Of a stretch of DNA of 58,631 nt, positions 15,750 through 23,540 are shown piece after piece (within the stretch, counting starts at the first letter, position 1; each line of letters begins with the position of its first letter). The DNA is from Christensenella sp964494645 (GTDB lineage Bacteria > Bacillota > Clostridia > Christensenellales > Christensenellaceae): the NCBI GenBank assembly GCA_964494645.1, contig CAZBSH010000006.1:1-58631 (forward strand), given 5' to 3'. A program made the translations under genes and the position numbers. The notes beneath the pieces are model-generated. The model did no database searches, was not told the origin of the DNA, and saw only the letters and a program-made list of their open reading frames with translations.

Positions 15750-16909
15750 TTCACGATCCCGCTTTCTTCAATCAGTTTTACCGCCTTTTTCATGGTAGGT
15801 ACATCCGCCACCAGCGCAAACCGCACAAATCCTTCGCCCGCCGGACCGAAGCTCTCGCCGGGTACACAGATCACGCCTGTTTTATCCATCAGCTCAAGCA
15901 CAAAATCCCACGATTTCGTATACCCTTTCGGCAGCGGTGCCCATACGAACATCGTTCCGGGCGAATCGGGCACGTCCCATCCAATCGACCGCAACCCGCC
16001 GCACAGCGCATCCCTGCGCGCACGATATCCTTCTCTGTTGCGCTCCAATATATCTTGCGGTCCATTCAACGCGGCGATTGCCGCTTTTTGCACGGGGAAC
16101 GAGATACCATAATCGATCTGCGAACGTAAGCAGCGGAAGTTGCGGATGATCTCATGATTCCCCATCGCAAAAGATATCCTCAGCCCTGTCAAATTGTAGG
16201 ATTTGGAAAGCGAATTAAACTCAATCCCCACATCCATTGCCCCAGGCACCGCCAAAAACGACATCCCCGGCTCCCCGTCCATCACAAGCTCCGAATACGC
16301 ATTATCATGCACAACGATCACATCATATTCCTTTGCCCACGCGACCAGCTTTTCGTAAAACGCATAATCCGCCTTCACTGTCACCGGGTTGTTGGGATAC
16401 GACACGACGATCATTTTCGCACGCGCTGCCACATCTTGCGGAATACTTTCTAAGTCGATCAGGAAATTGTTTTCCTTTTTAAGCGGCGTATAATAAATAT
16501 CCGCTTCCGCCATACGCGGTCCAAACATAAACACCGGATAGCACGGATCAGGCGCGATCACAAGATCTCCCGGATTACAGATCGGCAATGCCACATGCGC
16601 CATACCCTCTTGTGTTCCGTAAACGGACATTACCTGCTCTGCTTCAAGCGTCACTCCGTACCGTCTTTTATACCATACAATCACCGCGTCAATCAGCTCC
16701 GGCAAGTCCGCAAGAGAATACTTGAAGTTATCCGCAACCCCCGCCGCCTCTTTTAAAGCCTCTATCACATGGTCATCCGGCTTAAAATCAGGCGTCCCTA
16801 CCGAAAGGTTGATCACTTCACGCCCCGCGCACAAAAGCTCCGCCTTTTTCTCCTCCAACTTAGAGAAAATATTCATATCAAAAACTTTCATTTTATCAGC
16901 AAATTCCAT
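15746..16909 (-). CDS. PLP-dependent class I/II aminotransferase (LL-diaminopimelate/aspartate aminotransferase-like)
   Basis: 387 residues, complete fold type I aminotransferase. Key parts are SVGTPDF near residue 37, GTQEGMAH for phosphate contact, SYPNNPVT, the PLP-stacking segment VVHDNAYSEL, the Schiff-base lysine in NSLSKSYNLTG and Arg in GFVRFALV near the C-terminus. Sequence style is closest to the clostridial DapL/MalY-adjacent group often labelled LL-diaminopimelate or alanine/aspartate aminotransferase; the amino donor cannot be decided by eye. No lysine-pathway genes are beside it. It precedes an MmcQ/YjbR gene in the same transcript. Confidence 0.88.
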   Translation of the reverse strand: MEFADKMKVFDMNIFSKLEEKKAELLCAGREVINLSVGTPDFKPDDHVIEALKEAAGVADNFKYSLADLPELIDAVIVWYKRRYGVTLEAEQVMSVYGTQEGMAHVALPICNPGDLVIAPDPCYPVFMFGPRMAEADIYYTPLKKENNFLIDLESIPQDVAARAKMIVVSYPNNPVTVKADYAFYEKLVAWAKEYDVIVVHDNAYSELVMDGEPGMSFLAVPGAMDVGIEFNSLSKSYNLTGLRISFAMGNHEIIRNFRCLRSQIDYGISFPVQKAAIAALNGPQDILERNREGYRARRDALCGGLRSIGWDVPDSPGTMFVWAPLPKGYTKSWDFVLELMDKTGVICVPGESFGPAGEGFVRFALVADVPTMKKAVKLIEESGIVK

Positions 16910-16992
16910 GTCCTGCCCCCGTTTTTGTTTTATACATAATATAGGGATATCTTACCGCAAACACGATTTGTTTACAATACCATCTCCATTTC

Positions 16993-17020
16993 TTGTGTTC
17001 TGACCAAAACGTTGTATAAT
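16993..17020 (+). promoter_or_regulatory. Promoter of the small Cys-rich gene
   Basis: TTGTGT at 16993-16998, 16-base spacer, TATAAT at 17015-17020. The -10 box overlaps an upstream in-frame ATG at 17019, which rules that codon out as a start. Confidence 0.6.
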
Positions 17021-17051
17021 GGAAGTAACAAACGGAAAGGGGCATTCCCAT

Positions 17052-17252
17052 ATGGGTTTAGTCATCAAACAAAATTATATCAACGAAGAAAACGTCCTTT
17101 GCTTCAACTGCGTCCACTACGGTGTTCTAACATTTGCGCCGGGCATGCCCGAGCTGCGTTCTTGCCAAATTTACGGCGATATCGATCCTGACATGCTTAC
17201 CGGCGAAAAACGCCGATGCGATCATTTTGTTCCGAGGGAAGAACAGGAGTAA
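17052..17252 (+). CDS. Small protein with four cysteines, possible metal-binding knuckle
   Basis: 66 residues from ATG 17052, with GGAAAGGGG about 9 bases upstream. It contains CFNC near residue 16, a single Cys in LRSCQIYG and another in KRRCDHFV, so a C-x2-C ... C ... C arrangement able to hold zinc or iron. There is no signal peptide or membrane helix. It has its own promoter and lies alone between a divergent aminotransferase gene and a convergent AraC gene. I do not recognise the family; the arrangement resembles short rubredoxin-like or zinc-ribbon proteins. Confidence 0.7.
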   Translation: MGLVIKQNYINEENVLCFNCVHYGVLTFAPGMPELRSCQIYGDIDPDMLTGEKRRCDHFVPREEQE

Positions 17253-17354
17253 GCGCATACTCATTCTCTCGCTTTTTGGCATAAGAGATTTTGCGCAGCC
17301 CGCATGGCGTGAAGCGCGTTAAGACCTATCCGTCCCTTATCTATTGTTTTCTGA

Positions 17355-18251
17355 TTACTTTTTGACCGGACGTAATATCTGATATCCTACCGTTTCCGGC
17401 AGCATTCTCTGGTATGCCTGACAATCCTCCTCATTCCACGCAAATCCTTTTTGCGCAGGGTCAAAGTTCCACGCCAGTTGATCCACACGTTTCACAACCT
17501 CGCCGCAATCCTTCATAAAGTCAAACGGCGGATGGGAAAATACCAAATAATAACTGCCCGGAAACTCTTTGATCTCAAAGCCCTCCGGTACTTCGCCGAT
17601 ATATTCGTCCTCTACGCCAAACCCATAAAAATATCCGCGCTCATCCTTTGTTCGATACCATCCGGCTGTGTGTGCCGTAACAACAGGATGTGCTGCATAC
17701 GCCATACTCTCAATAATCCCGCCCACCTCGTCACAATCGTGCTTCTCCCAAAAATCGCAATATTCCTGTACACTGTCGTCCCAAATTCCAATGTATTTGT
17801 GCGACGGAATATATTCGACCGTCACACTCGGTTCTGTCAAAATCGTTTTATCCATGGTTGGTTCTCCTTGTCCTTCATAATATTCCGGAAAGAGGACTTC
17901 TTTTCTGACCGATATGGGGACGGGTTTAGGCGCTTTTCGATACGCGGCAGGCGTACAGCCATACGCCGATGCAAATGCGCGCGTAAACGCCTGCTGCGAT
18001 GCAAAACCATATTCCAACGCAATATCTATGATGCGCTTGTCCGTGTCCCGCAAGTCAAATGTCGCATGGCACAATCTTCTTCGCGCAATATAGTTTTTCA
18101 GTGTCCTGCCCACGATCTCATGAAACCGGCGGGAGCAATACCCCGGCGAATATCCGATCGCGCGGGACATCTTCAGCAGCGCCGGCTGCTGCGTCAGATT
18201 GTCTTCCACCCAGTCTATCATTTTTTGCACCGCCTCATCCCATTCGTACAT
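17355..18251 (-). CDS. AraC family regulator with GyrI-like effector-binding domain
   Basis: 298 residues from ATG 18251, chosen because GGAGGAGG lies 5-6 bases upstream; a longer reading to 18308 has no such site. Residues 1-110 are a double helix-turn-helix AraC domain (ALLKMSRAIGYSPGYCSRRF and IDIALEYGFASQQAFTRAF). After a short linker, residues 130-298 form a GyrI-like/AraC_E_bind domain, which binds hydrophobic or cationic small molecules in relatives such as Rob and SoxS-like multidrug regulators. It stands alone, next to a MacB-type ABC operon. Confidence 0.88.
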   Translation of the reverse strand: MYEWDEAVQKMIDWVEDNLTQQPALLKMSRAIGYSPGYCSRRFHEIVGRTLKNYIARRRLCHATFDLRDTDKRIIDIALEYGFASQQAFTRAFASAYGCTPAAYRKAPKPVPISVRKEVLFPEYYEGQGEPTMDKTILTEPSVTVEYIPSHKYIGIWDDSVQEYCDFWEKHDCDEVGGIIESMAYAAHPVVTAHTAGWYRTKDERGYFYGFGVEDEYIGEVPEGFEIKEFPGSYYLVFSHPPFDFMKDCGEVVKRVDQLAWNFDPAQKGFAWNEEDCQAYQRMLPETVGYQILRPVKK

Positions 18252-18342
18252 ATCGCCTCCTCCTTCCTGTCTTAGAATACTACGTCCGCCGCCCCTGTGT
18301 TTTGACATTACTTACAAAGATAAACTGTTTTTCAAATAAAAA

Positions 18343-18368
18343 ATCCCCCGACCAAAAAACCGGGGGAT
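18343..18368 (-). terminator. Terminator of the MacB-type ABC operon
   Basis: Arms ATCCCCCG and CGGGGGAT around a 10-base loop, followed on the minus strand by a run of T. It starts 8 bases after the permease stop. Confidence 0.85.
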
Positions 18369-18375
18369 ACCTTTT

Positions 18376-19725
18376 TTAGTTCGAACTTCGAATTGCTTCA
18401 AGCGGACTCATCTTCGTCGCTTTACGCGCCGGATAAATCCCCGACACAATGCCTACACTTACCGCTATCGCCACCGCGCCCAGCGCAAGCCACCACGGGA
18501 TAGAAAGCTGTACGCCGTTCTGGAAATACATTCCCAAAAAGCTGATTTCCCCTCCGCCAAAATTAGCGATCGCCCCAAACACATAACTGATGCCCAGCCC
18601 GATCAGTCCGCCCAGCAAACCAATCATCGCCGCCTCGACCAAAAACATCAGGTTGATCTTGCTGATGCCAAGACCTATGACCTTCATCACGCCGATCTCG
18701 CGGCTTCTTTCCAAAATACTTGCCAACATCGTATTCGCGATACCGATCGCAGAAACAAGCAAAGATATCAACCCGATCGCAATCAGTTGCGATTGTTGCC
18801 GAGCTTGTTCTTCCTGCATCTGCGTGATCCACTCCGTTGGGCTGTACGCCTGAAAGCCCATATCCTTTACAGCCTGCAATACCTCCGTCACGGAATCGAC
18901 ATCCACCGCGTTTACATATCCCTGCGAATACTGACCCTCTTTTACATTCTGCTGATCCATCAGCTTCCTGTTTTCACGGATCAGCTTATTCGCCGCCGTA
19001 ATACTCATATAAATATTATAGCTTTCCTGATTATCCGCCTGCTCGAGGATACCCGTTATCTTTGCGCGGTACTCCTTAGGCTTAGGCTGGTCCGGTGTCG
19101 TAGGGTCTGGATTTTCAATCAAATATCCATTACCCGGATAATACTTCACATTCGCGGCAAGCCAATTGATATCCGGTCCTTGTGGGATTTGCATCGCCAT
19201 ATCAGAGCTTGCCATCGCCACGCCACCGCCCATCATCACCATTCCGCCATGCATGCCGCTCATATCGTTCGGATCAGAGAAATACTGTCGCGCGTTTGCG
19301 CCCACCACAAGCTCGATGTTTGAGTTTTCCCCAAACACACTGCCCTCCATAAACGCAAAGTCCATGGTTTTAGGATCTACCGCCATTACGCTCGTGTCTG
19401 CCCGATACTTTCCCACCACCATATACGAAGGGATATACATCACGCCTGTCGCGCTTTTCACACCCGGGATCGCGCGTATCTGGTTCAATTTCGCGTCCGT
19501 CAGCTTGGCATTTTCAGCCGATCCCATCGGCGATATCTCGATCTGCGTCAAATCTGTACTCTGCATGATCTGCTGATTAAATTGCTCGAGGTTTCCAAGC
19601 CCCAGCGCCACCATGATCACAATACACGCCGTACCGATGATCACGCCCAGCACCGTAAGGATCGTTCGCATCTTGCGCCGCCACAGATTAGACGCCGCAA
19701 GCGCGACAATATCAAAGAATGTCAT
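18376..19725 (-). CDS. MacB/FtsX-type ABC transporter permease with Met-rich loop
   Basis: 449 residues. One membrane helix near residues 20-42, a large outside domain of about 270 residues, then three helices at the C-terminus ending in the FtsX pattern (LIALLVSAIGIANTML, SREIGVMKVIGL, PARKATKMSPLEAIR). This is a mechanotransmission-type MacB permease. The outside domain holds a glycine/methionine-rich insertion (about residues 155-180, 19189-19263) with SGMHGGMVMM and SDMAMQ, which could bind copper or silver. Start 19725 overlaps the end of the upstream gene by 14 bases and has GGAG 10 bases before it. Confidence 0.9.
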   Translation of the reverse strand: MTFFDIVALAASNLWRRKMRTILTVLGVIIGTACIVIMVALGLGNLEQFNQQIMQSTDLTQIEISPMGSAENAKLTDAKLNQIRAIPGVKSATGVMYIPSYMVVGKYRADTSVMAVDPKTMDFAFMEGSVFGENSNIELVVGANARQYFSDPNDMSGMHGGMVMMGGGVAMASSDMAMQIPQGPDINWLAANVKYYPGNGYLIENPDPTTPDQPKPKEYRAKITGILEQADNQESYNIYMSITAANKLIRENRKLMDQQNVKEGQYSQGYVNAVDVDSVTEVLQAVKDMGFQAYSPTEWITQMQEEQARQQSQLIAIGLISLLVSAIGIANTMLASILERSREIGVMKVIGLGISKINLMFLVEAAMIGLLGGLIGLGISYVFGAIANFGGGEISFLGMYFQNGVQLSIPWWLALGAVAIAVSVGIVSGIYPARKATKMSPLEAIRSSN

Positions 19726-21448
19726 CGTCGTCCATCTCCTCTTGGAGTTCCTGCGCGCGTTTTTTCTTTTTCTTTCTGACAACAACCACGATCACAACCG
19801 CGGCTACGCCCCCCGCAATAATGACCCATCCCCACCACGGAAAACCCTGCGGCTCTTCGGGCATCGGCTCGCCCATCCCCGGATTATTATAATCCGGCAT
19901 GGGCACAAGCTCTGTTGTGACCGGAACCTTGATCTCATATTCCTCGCCGTATTCATCCTCATACGTAATGACAAAATTCCCTTCCGCCGGTCCGGGCTGA
20001 ACCATTCCGCTGTCCTTGCCGTCTGCCTCCGGCGAAAGTCCGCCGCCAATTTGCCCGTCCTGCGCCTCTCTCCCTGCCATACCTTCTCCCGACACTGCAA
20101 CATCTGTCGGGGCATCCGCACCACCGGCTATAGCAACCCCTTCCGTAGAAACGATCTTTTCATCATAGGCAACAGCACCACTACCGTCCATGCCGCCCAC
20201 AGCACCATCCATGCCGCCCGTACCCGCGTTTGGATCTGCCGCAACCGAAGCATAAATATCGGCCGTCTTTGCCGTACCCGACTCCATATTACCGAGGAAT
20301 GCGCTTGATTCCGGCACAAGTCCGGGTACATCAAGCGTAACGGTTACATTATACAGCGTATTTTTGCCCTTGTTGTAAAGATTCAAGCTTGCAGAAGTCG
20401 TATCACCCATATAGACCTGAGAGGGAAACTTCGGCGGGTCGTATTCGAGGCGTATTTTTTGGTGTACCTCCACGCTGATCTCATCCGTTGCCGTAAGCTG
20501 TGCCGCCTGATTGTCTTCGTATGCGATCGCAATATCAATCTTTTGCGGTCCTGCCTTTGCGTCTGCGCGCGCGGACATCGAAAACGTAAAGTCTGCCGTC
20601 TTTTTTGCAGCAATTTTCTCAATATACGCCGTATTGGTATTGTCCCCCGGCATCAGATCCGTTGTCTGGCTTTTAAACGTAACCGTAATATTCTTAACAG
20701 TCACCGATTTACTCGTGTTTTCAAGCGTAACCGTCACATTGAATGTTTCGCCCGCATTGACCGGATCAGGACTGATTTGATAATTACTGATAATGACCTT
20801 TGGCTGCGAGGTGGGTCCTCCCGTTCCTCCGCCTCCACCGCCGCCCGTACCGGGATCACCGGGTACAGATGGATCGGTCGGCTCCGGTAACGGATCCCCC
20901 GTCGGCTCCGGGGTCGGATTCGCCGGGTCCTGTCCGTCTGTGATCTTCACGAAAACTGTAAATTCCTGCATCTTGATCGATCCGTCCGCAATCGGGTATT
21001 TCGCAGTGATCACAACCGGATAATTACCGTTCACGCGGTCTGCGGCAAGCGGCAAGTTCAGACTGACCAAATACGATTGCACCGTATTTGTTGTACCGTC
21101 CGCCAGCTTGTTATTTTGCAGTACAATCTTTTCATTATAATTATTGAACACGAAGGGCGCTTTTTGCGGATCTCCTAAATTGACCGACACATTGATCGGC
21201 TCTCCCGCCTTTACCTGCTGCGATCCGCCGCTTGCAACAAGCGGCAGGATAATGTGCGCTTGATTGTTTGAAACCGTGGGGCTGTATCCGTCTTTGTATG
21301 TTGAATCCATGCCCATATACTGCGTCTGGTTATCAATCCGCAGCGCCGTTCCCCTGTCACCTTCGGCAACTGCCGCCAGCGCCGGCGAAACCATACACCC
21401 AAGCGCCATCATAATCACCAGTACAAATACCACAATCCGTTTCTTCAT
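19712..21448 (-). CDS. Exported CARDB-like adhesion/adapter protein of the ABC operon
   Basis: 578 residues. Signal peptide of about 26 residues ending ALA, a beta-rich domain to about 175, a Pro/Thr/Gly linker (about 175-218), two tandem CARDB-like immunoglobulin-type domains (about 218-415, each with a line such as FNVTVTLENTSKS), a Gly/Met-rich low-complexity stretch with repeated GGMDG, and a C-terminal membrane helix (about 546-566) followed by KKKKKR and an acidic tail. This matches COG1361-type S-layer-like proteins that often sit between MacB ATPase and permease genes in Bacillota and may act as the outer adapter. Confidence 0.8.
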   Translation of the reverse strand: MKKRIVVFVLVIMMALGCMVSPALAAVAEGDRGTALRIDNQTQYMGMDSTYKDGYSPTVSNNQAHIILPLVASGGSQQVKAGEPINVSVNLGDPQKAPFVFNNYNEKIVLQNNKLADGTTNTVQSYLVSLNLPLAADRVNGNYPVVITAKYPIADGSIKMQEFTVFVKITDGQDPANPTPEPTGDPLPEPTDPSVPGDPGTGGGGGGGTGGPTSQPKVIISNYQISPDPVNAGETFNVTVTLENTSKSVTVKNITVTFKSQTTDLMPGDNTNTAYIEKIAAKKTADFTFSMSARADAKAGPQKIDIAIAYEDNQAAQLTATDEISVEVHQKIRLEYDPPKFPSQVYMGDTTSASLNLYNKGKNTLYNVTVTLDVPGLVPESSAFLGNMESGTAKTADIYASVAADPNAGTGGMDGAVGGMDGSGAVAYDEKIVSTEGVAIAGGADAPTDVAVSGEGMAGREAQDGQIGGGLSPEADGKDSGMVQPGPAEGNFVITYEDEYGEEYEIKVPVTTELVPMPDYNNPGMGEPMPEEPQGFPWWGWVIIAGGVAAVVIVVVVRKKKKKRAQELQEEMDDDDIL

Positions 21449-21449
21449 C

Positions 21450-22196
21450 TCAATTCTCCCCTTGTGTTCCTAATTCTGCTTCTATCACGCTCTCTGCTTC
21501 TGTTTGTTGGTTGCGCATATCGCGTTTTGCTACTTTTCCATCAATAATATGAATGATTTGGTCTGCGTACTCCGCCTTTTGCGAATCATGCGTCACAAAA
21601 AGCAGCGTCGCTCCGCGCTTTTTGGCCGCATCACACATAATATCCATAATCTGCGTCGCCGTCACAGAATCAAGGTTTCCCGTTGGTTCGTCCGCAAAGA
21701 TGATCTCCGGCTGTGCGATGATTGCACGGGCAATCGAAACGCGTTGCTGCTGACCACCGGATAACTGGTTGGGCAAGTTGTTAAGCTGCTGTTTAAGCCC
21801 CATCTCGATCAGCAATTTTTTCGCGGCCTTGAGCCGTTTTTGACGGCTGACCCCACGGAACATCAACGGTAGCGCAACATTTTCCGCCGCACTCATCGTA
21901 GGCATCAAATTAAAAGACTGAAACACAAATCCAATGTGCTGCAGCCTAAAATCCACCAGCTCTTTTTCATTCATCTTGTACGTGGGCTTTTTCTTGATAA
22001 ATATTTTACCGGAGGTCGGATGCTCCAACCCCGCAAGCAGCGAAAGCAGCGTTGATTTTCCGCTCCCCGAAGTCCCCACGATTGCACAAATCTCACCGGG
22101 CATGATATTGATATCGACACCGTCAAGCGCATGGATCTTTGCGCTGCCCATGCGATATGTTTTCTTTAAATTCCTTGCTGCAATGATCGGCTCCAC
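21450..22196 (-). CDS. ABC transporter ATP-binding protein, MacB/LolD type
   Basis: 248 residues, one ABC domain: Walker A GTSGSGKST, Q-loop FQSFNLMP, signature LSGGQQQRVS, Walker B IIFADEPTGNLD and the switch His in VTHDSQ. The EPTGNLD form is typical of MacB/LolD/FtsE ATPases. It is the first gene of a three-gene operon with the exported CARDB-like protein and the MacB-type permease, with gaps of 1 and -14 bases. The leader of this operon holds a terminator-like hairpin. Confidence 0.92.
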   Translation of the reverse strand: MEPIIAARNLKKTYRMGSAKIHALDGVDINIMPGEICAIVGTSGSGKSTLLSLLAGLEHPTSGKIFIKKKPTYKMNEKELVDFRLQHIGFVFQSFNLMPTMSAAENVALPLMFRGVSRQKRLKAAKKLLIEMGLKQQLNNLPNQLSGGQQQRVSIARAIIAQPEIIFADEPTGNLDSVTATQIMDIMCDAAKKRGATLLFVTHDSQKAEYADQIIHIIDGKVAKRDMRNQQTEAESVIEAELGTQGEN

Positions 22197-22242
22197 GCCA
22201 TACCTCCGTCAGGATCGTTTATTCAGGTTCTTTTTTAAATAT

Positions 22243-22268
22243 AAAAAATTCCCGAAGATACACGGGAA
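22243..22268 (-). terminator. Terminator-like hairpin in the leader of the MacB-type operon (possible attenuator)
   Basis: On the minus strand TTCCCG, 8-base loop, CGGGAA and then TTTTTT. It lies between the operon promoter (-10 at 22316-22321) and the first gene at 22196. A second CGGGA just upstream could pair with TTCCCG instead, so a switch between two structures is possible. It may also simply end transcription from the DtxR gene. Confidence 0.6.
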
Positions 22269-22315
22269 TCCCGAACCGGATAACATGCTGTTTGTCCCCA
22301 TATACCATCTTTTTC

Positions 22316-22324
22316 ATTATATCA
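22316..22324 (-). promoter_or_regulatory. Extended -10 promoter of the MacB-type operon
   Basis: TGATATAAT on the minus strand, a full -10 hexamer with the TGn extension, about 120 bases before the ATPase start. No convincing -35 box, as is common for extended -10 promoters. Confidence 0.55.
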
Positions 22325-22403
22325 TAGAAATGATAACAAGACATTGTATCGCAATTGTATCACACAAAAAACGCCTAAATCCAATTCATTTTTACAAATA
22401 TAA

Positions 22404-22778
22404 TCACAAGATGTCCTTTTTTCCCGCGTGCTCTTTGATCTTACGAAAACTCTCTTCACTGATCACGTGCTCGATCCGGCATGCGTCTGCCGCTGCCGTC
22501 TTCTCATCCACGCCAAGCCACATCAGACATTCGCTCAACAGGCGATGGCGTTCATAGATCCCCTCAGCGATCTTTTGCCCTTCTTGCGTCAGATGCAGCT
22601 GCCCGCCTTTTTCCACCCAGACATAATTCGCTTCTTTTAATATACTCATCGCGCGGCTTACGCTTGGCTTGGTCACGTCCAGATAATTCGCAACATCAAT
22701 CGAATGCACCACGCCCGTCTTTTGCTGCAAAACCAAAATTGCTTCCAAATAGTTTTCGCCCGATTCCCTTAAATCCAT
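22404..22778 (-). CDS. DtxR/MntR family metal-dependent regulator
   Basis: 124 residues: an N-terminal winged helix (ESGENYLEAILVLQ, SIDVANYLDVTKPSVSRAM) followed by the dimer/metal domain with GIYERHRLLSE, the conserved H-R-x-x-E metal and dimer segment, and CRIEHVISEES. The C-terminal SH3 domain is missing, as in MntR and short IdeR-like repressors. It is divergent from feoA and the shared region contains several GTTAGC-N4-GCTAAC palindromes of DtxR-family type, so iron (or manganese) control of the feo operon is likely. An extended -10 promoter lies at 22832. Confidence 0.9.
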   Translation of the reverse strand: MDLRESGENYLEAILVLQQKTGVVHSIDVANYLDVTKPSVSRAMSILKEANYVWVEKGGQLHLTQEGQKIAEGIYERHRLLSECLMWLGVDEKTAAADACRIEHVISEESFRKIKEHAGKKDIL

Positions 22779-22831
22779 ATCCTACCCTTTCCGTTCCCGG
22801 ATACACCTTGTACGCCGGTCCTTTTGCATTG

Positions 22832-22840
22832 ATTATAACA
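22832..22840 (-). promoter_or_regulatory. Extended -10 promoter of the DtxR-family gene
   Basis: TGTTATAAT on the minus strand, about 54 bases before the regulator start; -35 is weak. Confidence 0.5.
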
Positions 22841-22858
22841 TAATTTCGCCAAAAGCGA

Positions 22859-22887
22859 TTGACAAATCAAGTTAGCCGTAGTAAACT
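22859..22887 (+). promoter_or_regulatory. Promoter of the feo operon
   Basis: TTGACA at 22859-22864, 17-base spacer, TAAACT at 22882-22887. A degenerate operator copy (22871-22886) covers the spacer and -10, which would block polymerase when the repressor is bound. Confidence 0.7.
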
Positions 22888-22954
22888 CAGATGTGTCGAT
22901 CGGGTTAGCATAGGCTAATCCATATATTTTGTTTCAATGTTAGCTTCTGCTAAC
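22871..22954 (+). promoter_or_regulatory. Three DtxR-family operators upstream of feoA
   Basis: Pattern GTTAGC-N4-GCTAAC. Copy 22939-22954 is perfect with 6-base arms; 22904-22919 has one end mismatch; 22871-22886 keeps the left arm and 4 of 6 bases on the right and overlaps the -10 box. Spacing is 33 and 35 bases. DtxR/IdeR/MntR boxes are known to be TTAG-rich palindromes, and the divergent gene encodes such a regulator. Confidence 0.75.
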
Positions 22955-22978
22955 ACACGAAAGGAGTGACCGTTTCAT

Positions 22979-23203
22979 ATGCCTCTCACAATGGCCCGCG
23001 CAGGTATTAAAAACTTTATCTGCAAAATCAACGGCAAAGATGATGTCCGCCGCTTTCTCAGCAATCTCGGTTTTGTCGAGGGTGAAAACATAACAGTGAT
23101 CTCTGAATTGGGCGGCAACATGATCGTCAATGTCAAGGATGCGCGTATTGCCATCAGTAAAAGCATGGCGAACCGTATTCTGATCAAAGAACAGACCTCT
23201 TAA
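22979..23203 (+). CDS. feoA: FeoA family protein (first copy)
   Basis: 74 residues, a small SH3-like beta barrel of the FeoA family, with the characteristic FLSNLGFVEGENITV and GGNMIVNVKDARIAIS segments. FeoA assists the FeoB iron(II) transporter in the cytoplasm. It is followed 15 bases later by a second FeoA gene and then feoB. AAGGAG precedes the ATG by 12 bases, a wide gap; an internal ATG at 22991 is possible but family alignment supports the first one. Confidence 0.9.
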   Translation: MPLTMARAGIKNFICKINGKDDVRRFLSNLGFVEGENITVISELGGNMIVNVKDARIAISKSMANRILIKEQTS

Positions 23204-23217
23204 GAAAGGAGTCAAGA

Positions 23218-23454
23218 ATGAACGAATCATATTCAAAAACATTACGTACCGTCAAATGCGGCGAAACCGTAACTGTCAAAAGGCTCACAGGCAGCGGCGC
23301 TCTTAAGCGGCGCATTATGGATATGGGTATTACCAAGGGTACACCCATATTTGTTCGTAAGGTTGCTCCCCTCGGCGATCCCGTAGAGATTTCGGTGCGC
23401 GGATACGAGCTCTCCATTCGCAAATCAGACGCAGAAAGCATATTCATCGATTAG
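23218..23454 (+). CDS. feoA: FeoA family protein (second copy)
   Basis: 78 residues, another FeoA SH3-like domain: TVKRLTGSGALKRRIMDMGITKGTP, then VEISVRGYELSIRKSDAESI. It has the fuller, more typical FeoA pattern of the two copies, with the R-R-x-MDMGI turn. AAGGAG lies 8-9 bases before the ATG. Tandem FeoA genes before feoB are common in Clostridia. It is separated from feoB by 86 bases that contain a further operator, so feoB may receive extra control. Confidence 0.93.
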   Translation: MNESYSKTLRTVKCGETVTVKRLTGSGALKRRIMDMGITKGTPIFVRKVAPLGDPVEISVRGYELSIRKSDAESIFID

Positions 23455-23502
23455 TCCGATTGCGCAGAGCACTTATATGCTCTGCATATTTTACGAATCA
23501 TA

Positions 23503-23518
23503 GTTAGCCAAAGCTAAC
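23503..23518 (+). promoter_or_regulatory. DtxR-family operator before feoB
   Basis: Perfect GTTAGC-CAAA-GCTAAC palindrome, 22 bases before the feoB start and just ahead of its ribosome binding site. It has the same arms as the operator at 22939-22954. Confidence 0.7.
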
Positions 23519-23540
23519 CTTTTGTTGGAGGAAGAATATC

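Noticed and set aside
20793..21023. Pro/Gly-rich plus-strand frame
   Set aside because: Mirror of the Pro/Thr/Gly linker of the exported CARDB-like protein on the other strand.
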